This document shows, piece by piece, positions 1-9,358 of a stretch of DNA of 14,984 bases. Every line of letters begins with the position of its first letter. The first letter of the stretch is position 1. The stretch is from assembly GCA_027622795.1 (NCBI GenBank), contig JAQBZA010000033.1, positions 1-14,984 of the forward strand, given 5' to 3'. The notes below the pieces were generated by a model. The model worked only from the letters and a program-made list of their open reading frames with translations, was not told where the DNA came from and searched no databases. The DNA is from Planctomycetota bacterium. Lineage in GTDB: Bacteria > Planctomycetota > Planctomycetia > Pirellulales > UBA1268. The translations under genes and the position numbers were made by a program.

Positions 1-2187
1 CTTGCACCGATGCTTCTTGGCGGGGCGGCGCTGGTGGCCGTGCCCGTGGTGCTGCACATGATGATGCGGCAGAAGCCGGTGAAGCGGGAGTTTCCGGCAC
101 TGCGGTTTTTGCAGGCGCGGGTGCTCGCCAATCGGCGGCGGCTGCGGCTCAACCATCTCCTGTTGCTGCTTGCCCGGATGGCGGCGCTGGCGGTGTTGGC
201 CCTGGCGATGGCCCGCCCTGTGCTGCGGAACGCCGGCTGGCTGGCTGATGCCGAGGGGCCGGTGGCCGCTGTGCTCGTCTTCGACACCGCGCCCCGCATG
301 GAGCTGCGTGAGGCCAATCGCACCCGGCTCGAGCAGGCAGTGGAGCTGGCCCGAAAACTATTCGACAAGCTGCCGCCAACCAGCACGGTGGCGATCCTCG
401 ATACCGCCGGTAATCCGGTCGCATTTTCGCCTACGATGGCAGCCGCGGCGGCGCGGGTCGACCGCCTCACCACGGCGACACCGGCCACGACCCTGGCCAC
501 GGCTGTGTCGGAGGGCCTGCGGCTGCTGGAGACGTCGGACCTCGCCCGCCGCGAGCTCTATGTGTTTACCGACTGCTCCCGTGGGGCCATGGCTTCGATG
601 TCGCCGCCGGGTGAGGGAGACGTGCCGGCCGACACGAGCCTGCTGTGGATCGATGTCGGGGCGCAGGCGGCGACCAACTGCGGGATCGATTCCCTTGATC
701 TTTCCACCGATCGGCTGTCGGCCGGAACACCGCTGGTGGTCACGGCGGCTACCACCCGGCGCGGGCCGGCGATTACGCGGGGCGTGGCCGTCGAGATGCT
801 CGGTGCCGACGGTCGCTATGTCCGCCGTGCCGAAAAGCCGGTGGCCTGGAAGCCTGATGCGATCGGGGAAGTGAGCTTCGAGATTACCGGCCTCGCGCCG
901 GGAACCCAGCAGGGGCGGGTGGTGATCGTCGGTAGTGACGACCTTCCCGCCGACGACGTCCGCATGTTTACGGTCGATGTCGGAGCCCCATCGCGGGTGC
1001 TGGTGGCGGCGGCCGCTCCGGCTGATCGCGCGGGCCTCTTCGTGGCCCAGGCGATCGCGCCGGCGGTGCTCCAAAAGGCCGGCCGGGCGCGGTTCGATGC
1101 CCAGCTTGTCGATGCCGAGAAGCTCGACGCCGCGGCATGGGATGGATATGACGCGATCGAACTGGTCGATCCGCCCCCGCTGGCCGAGCGGACCTGGGAG
1201 CAGCTGCGGGAGTGGGTCGCGACCGGTCATGGCCTCGTGGTCTGGCTCGGGCCCCGGGCCGGGACGCCGGAACGATTCAACACCGAGGCGGGCCGGCAGC
1301 TGCTTGGTGGCGGGCTCGTGCGGGTCTGGCGAACGCCTGGCGACGCCAACTATCTCGCTCCCACGGCGCTCGATCATCCGCTGCTGGCCGCTTTCCGCCG
1401 TGTCGGCGACGCCGTGCCGTGGCAGGATTTTCCCGTCGAGCGGCACTGGGAGTTTGCCCCCAACGAACAGGAGCGGGCAGCCACCACGATCGTTGCCTAT
1501 CGCAATGGACTGCCGGCCATCCTCGAGCATCGCGTCGGTGAGGGAACGGTACTTGTGGTCACCACCCCCGTCTCGCAGCCAGCCGACGATCCTGACGCGT
1601 GGAACATGCTGGCGACAGGCTTCGAGCCCTGGCCGTTTGTGATTCTCGCCAACGAGATGCTGCTGCACGCGATCGACAATGCCGACGACCGCAATATCAC
1701 CGCCGGTGAGACGGCCGTCGTCCACGTCGCCCGCGGCGACATCAACAGCGTGTTTGTGCGAACACCGGCCGGCGATGAGGTGCCCGTGGCCGTCGATCCG
1801 CGGCGGGGCACGGTGACGGTGACCGATACCCGCGTGACAGGAAACTACGTGCTCCGCTCCGGAGGCGAGGTGGGGGGCTTCGCCAAGGGGTTTAGTGCGA
1901 ATCTCCCCGCAGCCGCGACTGACTTCGTCCGCCTCGATCCGGAGCCGCTTGCAGCGGTGCTTGGGCCGGGCCACCGCCTGGCCCGCACCGAAGCCGATCT
2001 GGTGCGGGACGTGGCGCTGGGACGAATCGGTGCCGAGCTCTTCGGCTGGCTGATTCTCGTGGCCGCGTTTGCCATGGCGGTCGACTGGATGCTTGCCAAT
2101 CGGTTCTACGCCCCGCTTGCTGATCAGGCTGCCACACCGCCGCCGCTCCCGGTCGAAGAGACCGTGCTGGAAGGGGTGCCGACATGA
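1..2187 (+). CDS. BatA-type membrane protein with degenerate VWA domain (5' end outside window)
   Basis: The frame is open to the left edge: the codons before the ATG at 10 read L-A-P, and family members usually begin a few residues earlier, so the gene is taken as 5'-truncated by the window. Numbering from the ATG at 10 (725 residues), residues 1-20 and about 48-72 are hydrophobic segments around the basic stretch typical of the BatA N-terminal domain (RQKPVKREFPALRFLQ). A von Willebrand A-like domain follows from about 85. Its metal site is degenerate: DTAPR at 92-96 instead of DxSxS. The middle (about 215-620) looks like beta-sandwich and amidotransferase-like periplasmic domains, and a last membrane helix lies at about 678-697. 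Its stop overlaps the next VWA gene by 4 bp. In related genomes such pairs follow moxR and DUF58 genes; that part would lie upstream, outside the window. The role is probably envelope-related and linked to a MoxR ATPase; the exact function is unknown. Confidence 0.85.
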   Translation, partial: LAPMLLGGAALVAVPVVLHMMMRQKPVKREFPALRFLQARVLANRRRLRLNHLLLLLARMAALAVLALAMARPVLRNAGWLADAEGPVAAVLVFDTAPRMELREANRTRLEQAVELARKLFDKLPPTSTVAILDTAGNPVAFSPTMAAAAARVDRLTTATPATTLATAVSEGLRLLETSDLARRELYVFTDCSRGAMASMSPPGEGDVPADTSLLWIDVGAQAATNCGIDSLDLSTDRLSAGTPLVVTAATTRRGPAITRGVAVEMLGADGRYVRRAEKPVAWKPDAIGEVSFEITGLAPGTQQGRVVIVGSDDLPADDVRMFTVDVGAPSRVLVAAAAPADRAGLFVAQAIAPAVLQKAGRARFDAQLVDAEKLDAAAWDGYDAIELVDPPPLAERTWEQLREWVATGHGLVVWLGPRAGTPERFNTEAGRQLLGGGLVRVWRTPGDANYLAPTALDHPLLAAFRRVGDAVPWQDFPVERHWEFAPNEQERAATTIVAYRNGLPAILEHRVGEGTVLVVTTPVSQPADDPDAWNMLATGFEPWPFVILANEMLLHAIDNADDRNITAGETAVVHVARGDINSVFVRTPAGDEVPVAVDPRRGTVTVTDTRVTGNYVLRSGGEVGGFAKGFSANLPAAATDFVRLDPEPLAAVLGPGHRLARTEADLVRDVALGRIGAELFGWLILVAAFAMAVDWMLANRFYAPLADQAATPPPLPVEETVLEGVPT

Positions 2188-4520
2188 ATGCCGCGGCGCT
2201 TGCCGATGCCGGAGGCTGCCTGCTGGCGATTGCAACAGTGGAAGATCTCACGATTCAGTTCGACCCAGTCGGATCATGGACGCTGGTCGGCGTGGTCGCC
2301 GCCGCCCTGGCAGTGGTGCTGTTTCTTGTCGGGCCCGATCGCAGCCGCGTATCACAGGGGCGGGTCGCCGCGCTTGTGCTCCTGCGGCTGGGGGCCTTCC
2401 TCGCACTGGTGGCCTGCATGCTCCGGCCGACGCTGGTCGCCACGAGCAAGGCCCAGCGGGAGGCCACGCTCCTGATCCTCGCCGATGCCTCTCAAAGCAT
2501 GTCGGTGGCCGATGGGCCGAATGGCCGCACCCGGTGGGAGGAACTCGCAGCCGCGGTCGCGGCCCTGCGGCCTGACCTTGCCGAGCTCGAAGCTGAGCAA
2601 TCGGTCGGCGTGGCCGCCTGGCGATTCAATCGTGAGGCCCGGCCGGTCGCGGCCGTTGGTGGCGATCCGCTGGACCTCGGCGGGTGGTCTGACGATGCGG
2701 CTGGCGAGGAGACAGCCATCGGTGCGGCGCTCGACGATGCCGTGCGGTCGTTGGCCGGCCGCACGTTGGCCGGGGTGATCGTGCTCAGCGACGGTGGGCA
2801 GCATGCCTATCCCCCGCGGGACATGCCGCCCCAGACGGCGGCCCGCAAACTCGGAGACGCCGGCGTGCCCCTGTGGAGCATCACGCTCGGCCAGCAACGC
2901 GGCGGCGGACAGGGTCGTGATGCGTCGATCGTCAACCTGTCGGTGGCGGAGACGGTGTATCTCAAGAATTCCTTGGAGGTGGCCGGCCGCGTGCGGCTCG
3001 ACGGCCTGGCCGATCGCGAGGCGGTGGTCAGGCTCCTTGTGGAGGATGAGGCGGGCCGCATGGAGGAAGTCTCACGGACGAACGTGCGGGGCACCGGCGA
3101 ATCGACCGAGCTGCCGGTGCGGCTGGCCTGGACTCCAACGAGCCTGGGTGAGCGGAAGCTCGTGCTCAGGGTGGAACCGGAGGAAGGCGAGGTGGTGACA
3201 AGCAACAACGAGCTCTCGACCTTCGTCGACGTGGTCGATGGCGGCCTGCGGGTACTCTATCTCGAAGGCGCCCTTCGCGTGGAGCAGCGTTTTCTGCGGC
3301 GGGTGCTGGCCGCCAGCCCCGATATGCAGGTGGAATTTCAATGGATCGATTCCACGAAGGCGGGCCGCAACGCCTGGCCGGTGGACCTGACTCGTGACCT
3401 GCAGAGTGAGTTCAATGTGATTCTGATCGGCGACCTCGACGCCGCCGCCATGCGGGCCGCCGATATCGAGACGATCGCCAAGCGGGTTGAGGAGGGGGCG
3501 GGCCTCGGCCTGCTGGGCGGCTTCCATGCCTTCGAGGCCGGGGGCTGGGGAAGCACGCCCCTCCAGCCGGCCCTCCCCTTCGAACCCGACCGCCTCGCGC
3601 GGCAGCCCTTCGATCAGCCGGTGCGAGAAGGCCTCCACATGAAAGGGCCGCTTCGCATGCTGCCCGACAAACGGTTTGGGGGCGTGTCGATCCTGCGGCT
3701 GGCCGATTCCGACGCCGAGTCGCGTGCGGCATGGGATCGTCTGCCGCCGCTGGCCGGAGCGAACGATCTCGGCCAGCTCGTGCCCGCGGCCAAGCCCCTG
3801 GCGACCACCGCCGATGGCCGGCCGCTCCTGGTGGCGCGGGAATATGGTGCCGGGCGGGTGCTCGCCTTCGCCGCCGACTCGACCTGGCAATGGGCGATGC
3901 AGGGTGCGATCGATCAGCATCGCCGGTTCTGGAGACAGATGGTGCTCTGGCTCGCCCGCCAGGATGATGCCGAGGAGGATTCCCTCTGGCTGCGACTTGC
4001 CCAGCGGCGGCTCTCGCCGGGCAGCACGCTGGAGTTTGATGCCGGCCTGACCAGGCCCGACGGCTCCGCCGTCACCGACGTCGCCCTCTCGGCGGAGGTG
4101 ATCCCACCGAATGGTGCTGCCCGGCCGATCCGCATCGGCCGCCGAGGCGACACCTTTGCCGGCACGGTCAGCGACTTCACCGAGCCGGGTGACTGGCGGA
4201 TGGTGGTGAAGGCCACCAAGCCGGATGGGAGCAGCGCCGAGCGATCCGCCCGCTTCACGATCTTTCGCCAGGACCTGGAGCTGGCCAATCCGCGGGCCAA
4301 TCCGCTGCTCATGCGGCAGCTTGCCGAGGCCACGCCCGGTGGTGTGCGGACGCCTGAGGAGCTCGGCGACATCCTCGCAGAAATCCGCAGCCGGCCGGCC
4401 ACGTTTGAGACGCTCGAGCAGTGGTCGTATACGCCATGGGACAAGTGGCCACTGTTTCTGCTGCTGGCAGGGTTTTTGTGTGGGGAATGGTTTTTACGGA
4501 AGCGATTCGGGCTTGTGTAG
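2184..4520 (+). CDS. Membrane-anchored VWA domain protein with amidotransferase-like region
   Basis: This 778-residue protein starts at an ATG overlapping the previous stop (ATGA), with a purine-rich AAGGGG about 7 nt upstream, so translational coupling is likely. Two membrane helices (about 32-50 and 60-82) are followed by a VWA domain with a complete metal-ion-dependent adhesion site: DASQS at 101-105, a threonine in GEETAIG (T177) and an aspartate in LSDGG (D203). Next come a beta-sandwich region (about 240-350) and a segment beginning RVLYLEG (about 354) that resembles the class I glutamine amidotransferase fold used as a non-catalytic module in planctomycete VWA proteins. One C-terminal helix (about 755-771) returns to the membrane, so most of the protein faces the periplasm. 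Unlike its upstream partner it keeps the metal ligands, so if the pair forms a complex this is the more likely metal-dependent binding subunit (inference). Substrate and partner are unknown. Confidence 0.87.
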   Translation: MNAAALADAGGCLLAIATVEDLTIQFDPVGSWTLVGVVAAALAVVLFLVGPDRSRVSQGRVAALVLLRLGAFLALVACMLRPTLVATSKAQREATLLILADASQSMSVADGPNGRTRWEELAAAVAALRPDLAELEAEQSVGVAAWRFNREARPVAAVGGDPLDLGGWSDDAAGEETAIGAALDDAVRSLAGRTLAGVIVLSDGGQHAYPPRDMPPQTAARKLGDAGVPLWSITLGQQRGGGQGRDASIVNLSVAETVYLKNSLEVAGRVRLDGLADREAVVRLLVEDEAGRMEEVSRTNVRGTGESTELPVRLAWTPTSLGERKLVLRVEPEEGEVVTSNNELSTFVDVVDGGLRVLYLEGALRVEQRFLRRVLAASPDMQVEFQWIDSTKAGRNAWPVDLTRDLQSEFNVILIGDLDAAAMRAADIETIAKRVEEGAGLGLLGGFHAFEAGGWGSTPLQPALPFEPDRLARQPFDQPVREGLHMKGPLRMLPDKRFGGVSILRLADSDAESRAAWDRLPPLAGANDLGQLVPAAKPLATTADGRPLLVAREYGAGRVLAFAADSTWQWAMQGAIDQHRRFWRQMVLWLARQDDAEEDSLWLRLAQRRLSPGSTLEFDAGLTRPDGSAVTDVALSAEVIPPNGAARPIRIGRRGDTFAGTVSDFTEPGDWRMVVKATKPDGSSAERSARFTIFRQDLELANPRANPLLMRQLAEATPGGVRTPEELGDILAEIRSRPATFETLEQWSYTPWDKWPLFLLLAGFLCGEWFLRKRFGLV

Positions 4521-4525
4521 GTTTT

Positions 4526-4547
4526 GACGGCGCGTGAGTCGGCCGTC
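4526..4547 (+). terminator. Weak hairpin after the BatA/VWA operon
   Basis: GACGGC at 4526-4531 pairs with GCCGTC at 4542-4547 around a 10-nt loop, beginning 6 bp after the VWA stop codon. There is no T-run on the 3' side, only TTTT before the left arm, so it is not a classical intrinsic terminator on the plus strand. It could be a transcript-end-stabilising hairpin or chance in GC-rich DNA. Confidence 0.2.
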
Positions 4548-4552
4548 GGTTC

Positions 4553-4688
4553 GGGGCTGCCCACGCTCCGTCGCCGGACGTTCGCGGAGGGCATCGTGCC
4601 CTCCGCTCTCTCGGATGCAGACGGCGCTTCGCCATCCTGGCTGCGCTTGTCTGCATACGCCGGCTCCGTGGTACGGGCAACCCCTCGC
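4553..4688 (+). repeat. Structured intergenic repeat, copy 1
   Basis: This 136-bp element aligns without gaps to 7247-7382, with 18 mismatches by hand count (about 87% identity), in the same orientation. It has three nested features. The outer imperfect inverted ends are GGGGCTGCCC at 4553 and GGGCAACCCCTCGC ending at 4688. Hairpin A is a perfect 9-bp stem (4584-4592 with 4598-4606, 5-nt loop). Hairpin B has ATGCAGAC at 4615-4622 and GTCTGCAT at 4649-4656, with further internal pairing. It encodes no convincing protein. Size, terminal inversion and intergenic position fit a REP-like or MITE-like element, but no transposase is in the window and no target-site duplication is visible. Confidence 0.85.
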
Positions 4689-4859
4689 TGGAGCGCCATA
4701 CGTTGCCCGCCTGGAGGCCGAGGCCACGATGGCGAGGCTCGCGTGAAACTTGTCGCACTGCCGGCCCTCGTATTTGCTTCTGTTTACGGGTTTTGCCTAG
4801 CGACCTAAGATTCCCGATCGCTGGCATCGGCTTGTGATTGATGTCAGTTCCTGCAGAAA
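4689..4859. other. Rest of the intergenic region upstream of the TerC-family gene
   Basis: About 170 bp with no credible gene. It becomes less GC-rich after about 4740, as expected for a promoter region. A poor candidate promoter is TTGTCG (4750-4755) and TATTTG (4771-4776), only 15 bp apart. A short inverted repeat CCGAT/ATCGG lies at 4814-4818 and 4826-4830. I could not recognise a manganese-sensing yybP-ykoY riboswitch by eye. No clear Shine-Dalgarno precedes the GTG at 4860. Confidence 0.4.
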
Positions 4860-5927
4860 GTGACTCCCTTGCTCTCAGCCGCTGTTCTCCTTGCCGATGC
4901 CGCGCCGATTCGGTTGATTCACTGGCTCATCTTCGGGGCCGCGGTGGCCGTGTTGCTCGTGCTCGACCTGACGGTCTTTCATAAGCACTCCCACGAGCCA
5001 AGCCTCCGAGAAAGTGCCTTCTGGACCTGCTTCTGGTCGGCCCTGGCACTGTGCTTCAATGGCTTCGTGTGGTGGTGGCTGGGCAGCAAGGCGGCGCTCG
5101 AGTTTCTCACCGGCTACCTTGTCGAGTGGTCGTTGTCGATGGACAACGTCTTCGTGTTCGCCGTGGTCTTTGCCTACTTCGGCGTGCCGCTGAAGTATCA
5201 GTATCGGGTGCTTTTTTGGGGCATCCTCGGCGCGGTGATCATGCGGCTCACGTTCGTGCTGCTCGGGGCCGAACTCGTGGAGCGGTATAAGTGGGTGCTG
5301 TGGGTGTTCGGGGCATTTCTCGTCTATACGGGACTGAAGCTGGCCTTCAGCAAGGAGGAGCACGACCCCGGTGACAACCTGCTCATCAAGACAATCCGCC
5401 GCATCATTCCGGTCGCCTCGCATTCCGCCGGTGACCGGTTCTTCATCCGCGAGAACGGGCGGCTGATGGCGACGCCGCTGTTTCTCGTGCTGCTGGTCGT
5501 GGAGAGCACCGACGTGCTGTTTGCCGTGGACAGTGTGCCGGCGATCCTCGGCGTGGTGGAAAAGGGCACGCCCTACATGCGGTTCATCGCCTTCACGAGC
5601 AACGTCTTTGCCATCCTCGGCCTGCGGGCGCTCTATTTTCTGCTCGCCGGCGTGATGGATCTGTTTCGGTTTCTGAATTACGGCCTGTCGGCCGTGCTGG
5701 TCTTCGTGGGGTGCAAGATGATCGCCGAGGCGGCCCGGCATAACGAGTGGCTGGCCGGGCTCGGAGGCTGGGACGCCCACGCCAAGGGGCACCTCGTCCA
5801 CCCGGCCGTGTCGCTCCTCGTGATCGTGACCCTGATCGGCACGAGCGTCGTCGCCTCGCTGATGTTCCCGGAGCGACGCGATGGTGCCGAAATCGCCGAG
5901 CATGGCGACCGCTCACCGCCGGCCTGA
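4860..5927 (+). CDS. TerC/Alx-family integral membrane protein
   Basis: This 355-residue, strongly hydrophobic protein has about eight to nine membrane segments, the length usual for the Alx/TerC group. Family marks are clear: an N-terminal DLTVFHKHSHEPSLRESAFW (36-55), MDNVFVF with the acidic residue D95 in a membrane helix, VESTDVLFAVDSVPAIL (214-230) with E215, D218 and D224, and FTSNVFAILGLRALYFLL (245-262). These buried acidic residues are thought to carry metal ions; family members such as E. coli Alx act in manganese export. A manganese or other divalent metal exporter is therefore the best guess; the old tellurite-resistance label is not well supported. The start is the GTG at 4860, because an in-frame stop lies at 4839-4841; TTG at 4869 is an alternative. 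The last 15 bp overlap the 3' end of the opposite-strand glycosyltransferase gene. Confidence 0.9.
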   Translation: MTPLLSAAVLLADAAPIRLIHWLIFGAAVAVLLVLDLTVFHKHSHEPSLRESAFWTCFWSALALCFNGFVWWWLGSKAALEFLTGYLVEWSLSMDNVFVFAVVFAYFGVPLKYQYRVLFWGILGAVIMRLTFVLLGAELVERYKWVLWVFGAFLVYTGLKLAFSKEEHDPGDNLLIKTIRRIIPVASHSAGDRFFIRENGRLMATPLFLVLLVVESTDVLFAVDSVPAILGVVEKGTPYMRFIAFTSNVFAILGLRALYFLLAGVMDLFRFLNYGLSAVLVFVGCKMIAEAARHNEWLAGLGGWDAHAKGHLVHPAVSLLVIVTLIGTSVVASLMFPERRDGAEIAEHGDRSPPA

Positions 5928-7205
5928 AACGATCTGGCGATACAGGTCTTCGTGCCGCGACGCCATCTGGTCGGCCAAGTAACGCTGCCGCACAAGGGCC
6001 CGGCCATGGGCCGCCATCCGCCGCCGTGACTCGACATCGTCGAGCAGGGCGATGATCACTCGGGCGAGGTCGGCGACATCGCCCGGCGTGTGCAGTCGGC
6101 CCGCCTGTTCGCGGTCGAGCAGTTCGGGAAACGCCCCATGGGCCGGGGCGACGACTGGCACGCCCGCGGCCAGCGCCTCGATCACCGGGATCCCCTTCGC
6201 TTCGGGAAACACCGTCGGCATCGCGAAGAGGTCGAGCGATCCGAAGAAGGCGAGCTTGCCGGGGCGATCGAGCTGGCCGAGCCAGGTCATGTGTTCGACC
6301 ACGCCGACCGCATCGGCGGCGGCAAGACACTGCGCGATATAGCCCCGTTCGGCATCGACTACAGCGCCGGCGGCACGCAACTCCACGTCGTGCTTTTCGC
6401 GCACGAGCGGGAGCGCCCGGATGAGGAGATCGAGCCCTTTTTCCGGGCAGGCGCGGGCGAGCGATCCGATCACAAACCGCGGGCCGGCAGTGACTGTACG
6501 GGCTGCCGTCGGAAATCCTTCGGGATCGATGCCGTGCGGGATCACGGCAATCCGCTCCCGTGGTACGGCGAGATAGTCGGCCATGAAATCGGCAAAAAAA
6601 CCGTTGAGCGCGACGAAGCGATCCACGTCGCGGGCCCGCTCGCGAAGGAGGTCGCGAATCTGCGAGTAGGCCGGTTCGGGAATCTGCTCGATGAAGATGT
6701 CTTCGCCCGACAGGCTGCACACGATGCCGGCCCCAGTCGCTTCGCGGATGCGGCGGGCCATGCCGAGCAGGAGGGCATTCGAGAGATGGACCACATCGGG
6801 CCGCAGTTCGCGGACCAGCAGTCGGCAGAGTTTGGCAATCTCCTTTCGTTGATGGCCTTGCTCGCCTTGGAGCGACGATGCCGTGAGCGGGCCGAGGTCG
6901 GCCGGCCGGGTCTCACCCGTGCGGCTCGACAGCCAGGCGAGTAGCCGCGGTGAGTCGAGCAGGTGATCGACAAACCAGGGCGTGTGGCGGAAGAGGGCGA
7001 CATGCTCCTGCAGCCACACGTTGACGCCCCCCATCACGATCCGTGGCTCGGCGACGTTTTCCTCGTCGGTCGTCGTGGGCACGTAGGCCGGGAGCAGCAG
7101 GGCATCGCTGCCCCGGGCCCGCAAGGCCCGCACGAGCGTATTGTCGTGAAGACACGATCCGCAGAGCCTCCCCCCTGCTCCGGCCGTGATATGCACAATC
7201 CGCAT
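5913..7205 (-). CDS. GT4-family glycosyltransferase
   Basis: The chosen product is 430 residues starting MRIVHITAGAGG, with GGAG 8 nt upstream; the open frame runs 33 codons further up, but only into repeat DNA. It has the two Rossmann-like halves of a GT-B enzyme. The N-terminal acceptor half contains GGRLCGSCLHDNTL (11-24) and the C-terminal nucleotide-sugar half contains PEKGLDLLIRALP (254-266) and an EX7E motif (E335 and E343, in EAKGIPVIEALAAG). This points to retaining transfer of a sugar from an NDP-sugar to a glycan or lipid on the cytoplasmic side of the membrane. The early CGSC motif recurs, as far as I recall, in planctomycete GT4 proteins. Donor and acceptor cannot be told. It lies downstream of mnmG on the same strand, separated by repeat copy 2, and may be read from the mnmG promoter. 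No membrane helix or signal peptide is seen. Confidence 0.88.
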   Translation of the reverse strand: MRIVHITAGAGGRLCGSCLHDNTLVRALRARGSDALLLPAYVPTTTDEENVAEPRIVMGGVNVWLQEHVALFRHTPWFVDHLLDSPRLLAWLSSRTGETRPADLGPLTASSLQGEQGHQRKEIAKLCRLLVRELRPDVVHLSNALLLGMARRIREATGAGIVCSLSGEDIFIEQIPEPAYSQIRDLLRERARDVDRFVALNGFFADFMADYLAVPRERIAVIPHGIDPEGFPTAARTVTAGPRFVIGSLARACPEKGLDLLIRALPLVREKHDVELRAAGAVVDAERGYIAQCLAAADAVGVVEHMTWLGQLDRPGKLAFFGSLDLFAMPTVFPEAKGIPVIEALAAGVPVVAPAHGAFPELLDREQAGRLHTPGDVADLARVIIALLDDVESRRRMAAHGRALVRQRYLADQMASRHEDLYRQIVSGRR

Positions 7206-7213
7206 CCGTCTGG

Positions 7214-7217
7214 CTCC
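7214..7217 (-). promoter_or_regulatory. Shine-Dalgarno site fixing the glycosyltransferase start
   Basis: On the minus strand GGAG lies 8 nt before the ATG at 7205. It supports this start over the longer frame that begins inside the repeat at 7304. Confidence 0.55.
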
Positions 7218-7242
7218 ATTGTTTTGTCGGATGGTTCGCGGG

Positions 7243-7382
7243 GCGAGGGGTTGCCCGTGCCACATCGCCGGACGTTCGCCTCGGACATCCTGTCCTCGGC
7301 TCACTCGGATGCAGACGCCGCTCCGCCATCCTGGCTGCGCTTGTCTGCATACGCCGGCTCCGCGGTATGGGCAACCCCTCGC
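7243..7382 (+). repeat. Structured intergenic repeat, copy 2
   Basis: This 140-bp element has perfect 14-bp inverted ends: GCGAGGGGTTGCCC at 7243-7256 and GGGCAACCCCTCGC at 7369-7382. Hairpin A (7278-7286 with 7292-7300) keeps 7 of 9 pairs relative to copy 1, two of them through changes on both sides. Hairpin B has ATGCAGAC at 7309-7316 and GTCTGCAT at 7343-7350, with a near-complete inner stem closing on GCCA/TGGC. The right end touches the mnmG stop codon (7383-7385 on the minus strand), and the element fills most of the 177-bp gap before the glycosyltransferase. In mnmG transcripts it would form a large RNA structure directly after the stop, possibly a terminator, attenuator or decay barrier (inference). 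Confidence 0.88.
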
Positions 7383-9227
<1,845 letters not shown>

Positions 9228-9234
9228 GCCACGA

Positions 9235-9240
9235 ATTATA
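9235..9240 (-). promoter_or_regulatory. Probable -10 box of the mnmG promoter
   Basis: The minus strand reads a perfect TATAAT at 9240-9235, seven bases before the mnmG ATG (9227). With the usual distance from -10 to transcription start, the first transcribed base would be at or next to the A of the start codon. No good -35 hexamer is seen 16-18 bp upstream. Confidence 0.5.
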
Positions 9241-9259
9241 ATCGGTGGACGACAGCGAT

Positions 9260-9295
9260 GGGTTTGGTTGACGTGCCTGCTAGGGTCTCAAACCC
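9260..9295. promoter_or_regulatory. Inverted repeat in the divergent mnmG/esterase promoter region
   Basis: GGGTTTG (9260-9266) is inverted at 9289-9295 (CAAACCC), with 22 bp between them. It lies in the 131-bp gap between divergent genes, upstream of both, where an operator would sit. A smaller hairpin GGATG/CATCC around TGCC follows at about 9330-9343. Either could be chance; no regulator is recognised and no plus-strand promoter is convincing. Confidence 0.25.
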
Positions 9296-9358
9296 CTCTG
9301 CGTTGCCCGATAGGGCTCTCCGAAACCATGGATGTGCCCATCCGTTGAAAGTAGAGCC

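Noticed and set aside
358..2235. A 625-codon minus-strand frame opposite the BatA gene
   Set aside because: It is rich in Arg, His and Gly with no domain pattern, as expected for an antisense shadow, and the plus-strand protein is convincing.
4524..4827. Several short frames on both strands inside and around repeat copy 1
   Set aside because: They follow the repeat's own sequence and similar frames occur in copy 2. They have no start signals or protein-like composition.
4735..4859. A manganese riboswitch (yybP-ykoY) before the TerC-family gene
   Set aside because: Such elements are known before related genes, but I could not see the conserved core by eye. An Infernal search would settle it.
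7206..7304. A 33-codon N-terminal extension of the glycosyltransferase
   Set aside because: It starts inside repeat copy 2 and is unlike the family N-terminus. The GGAG site supports the ATG at 7205.
9268..9296. A plus-strand promoter starting at TTGACG (9268-9273)
   Set aside because: No acceptable -10 hexamer lies 16-18 bp downstream; the sequence there is C-rich.
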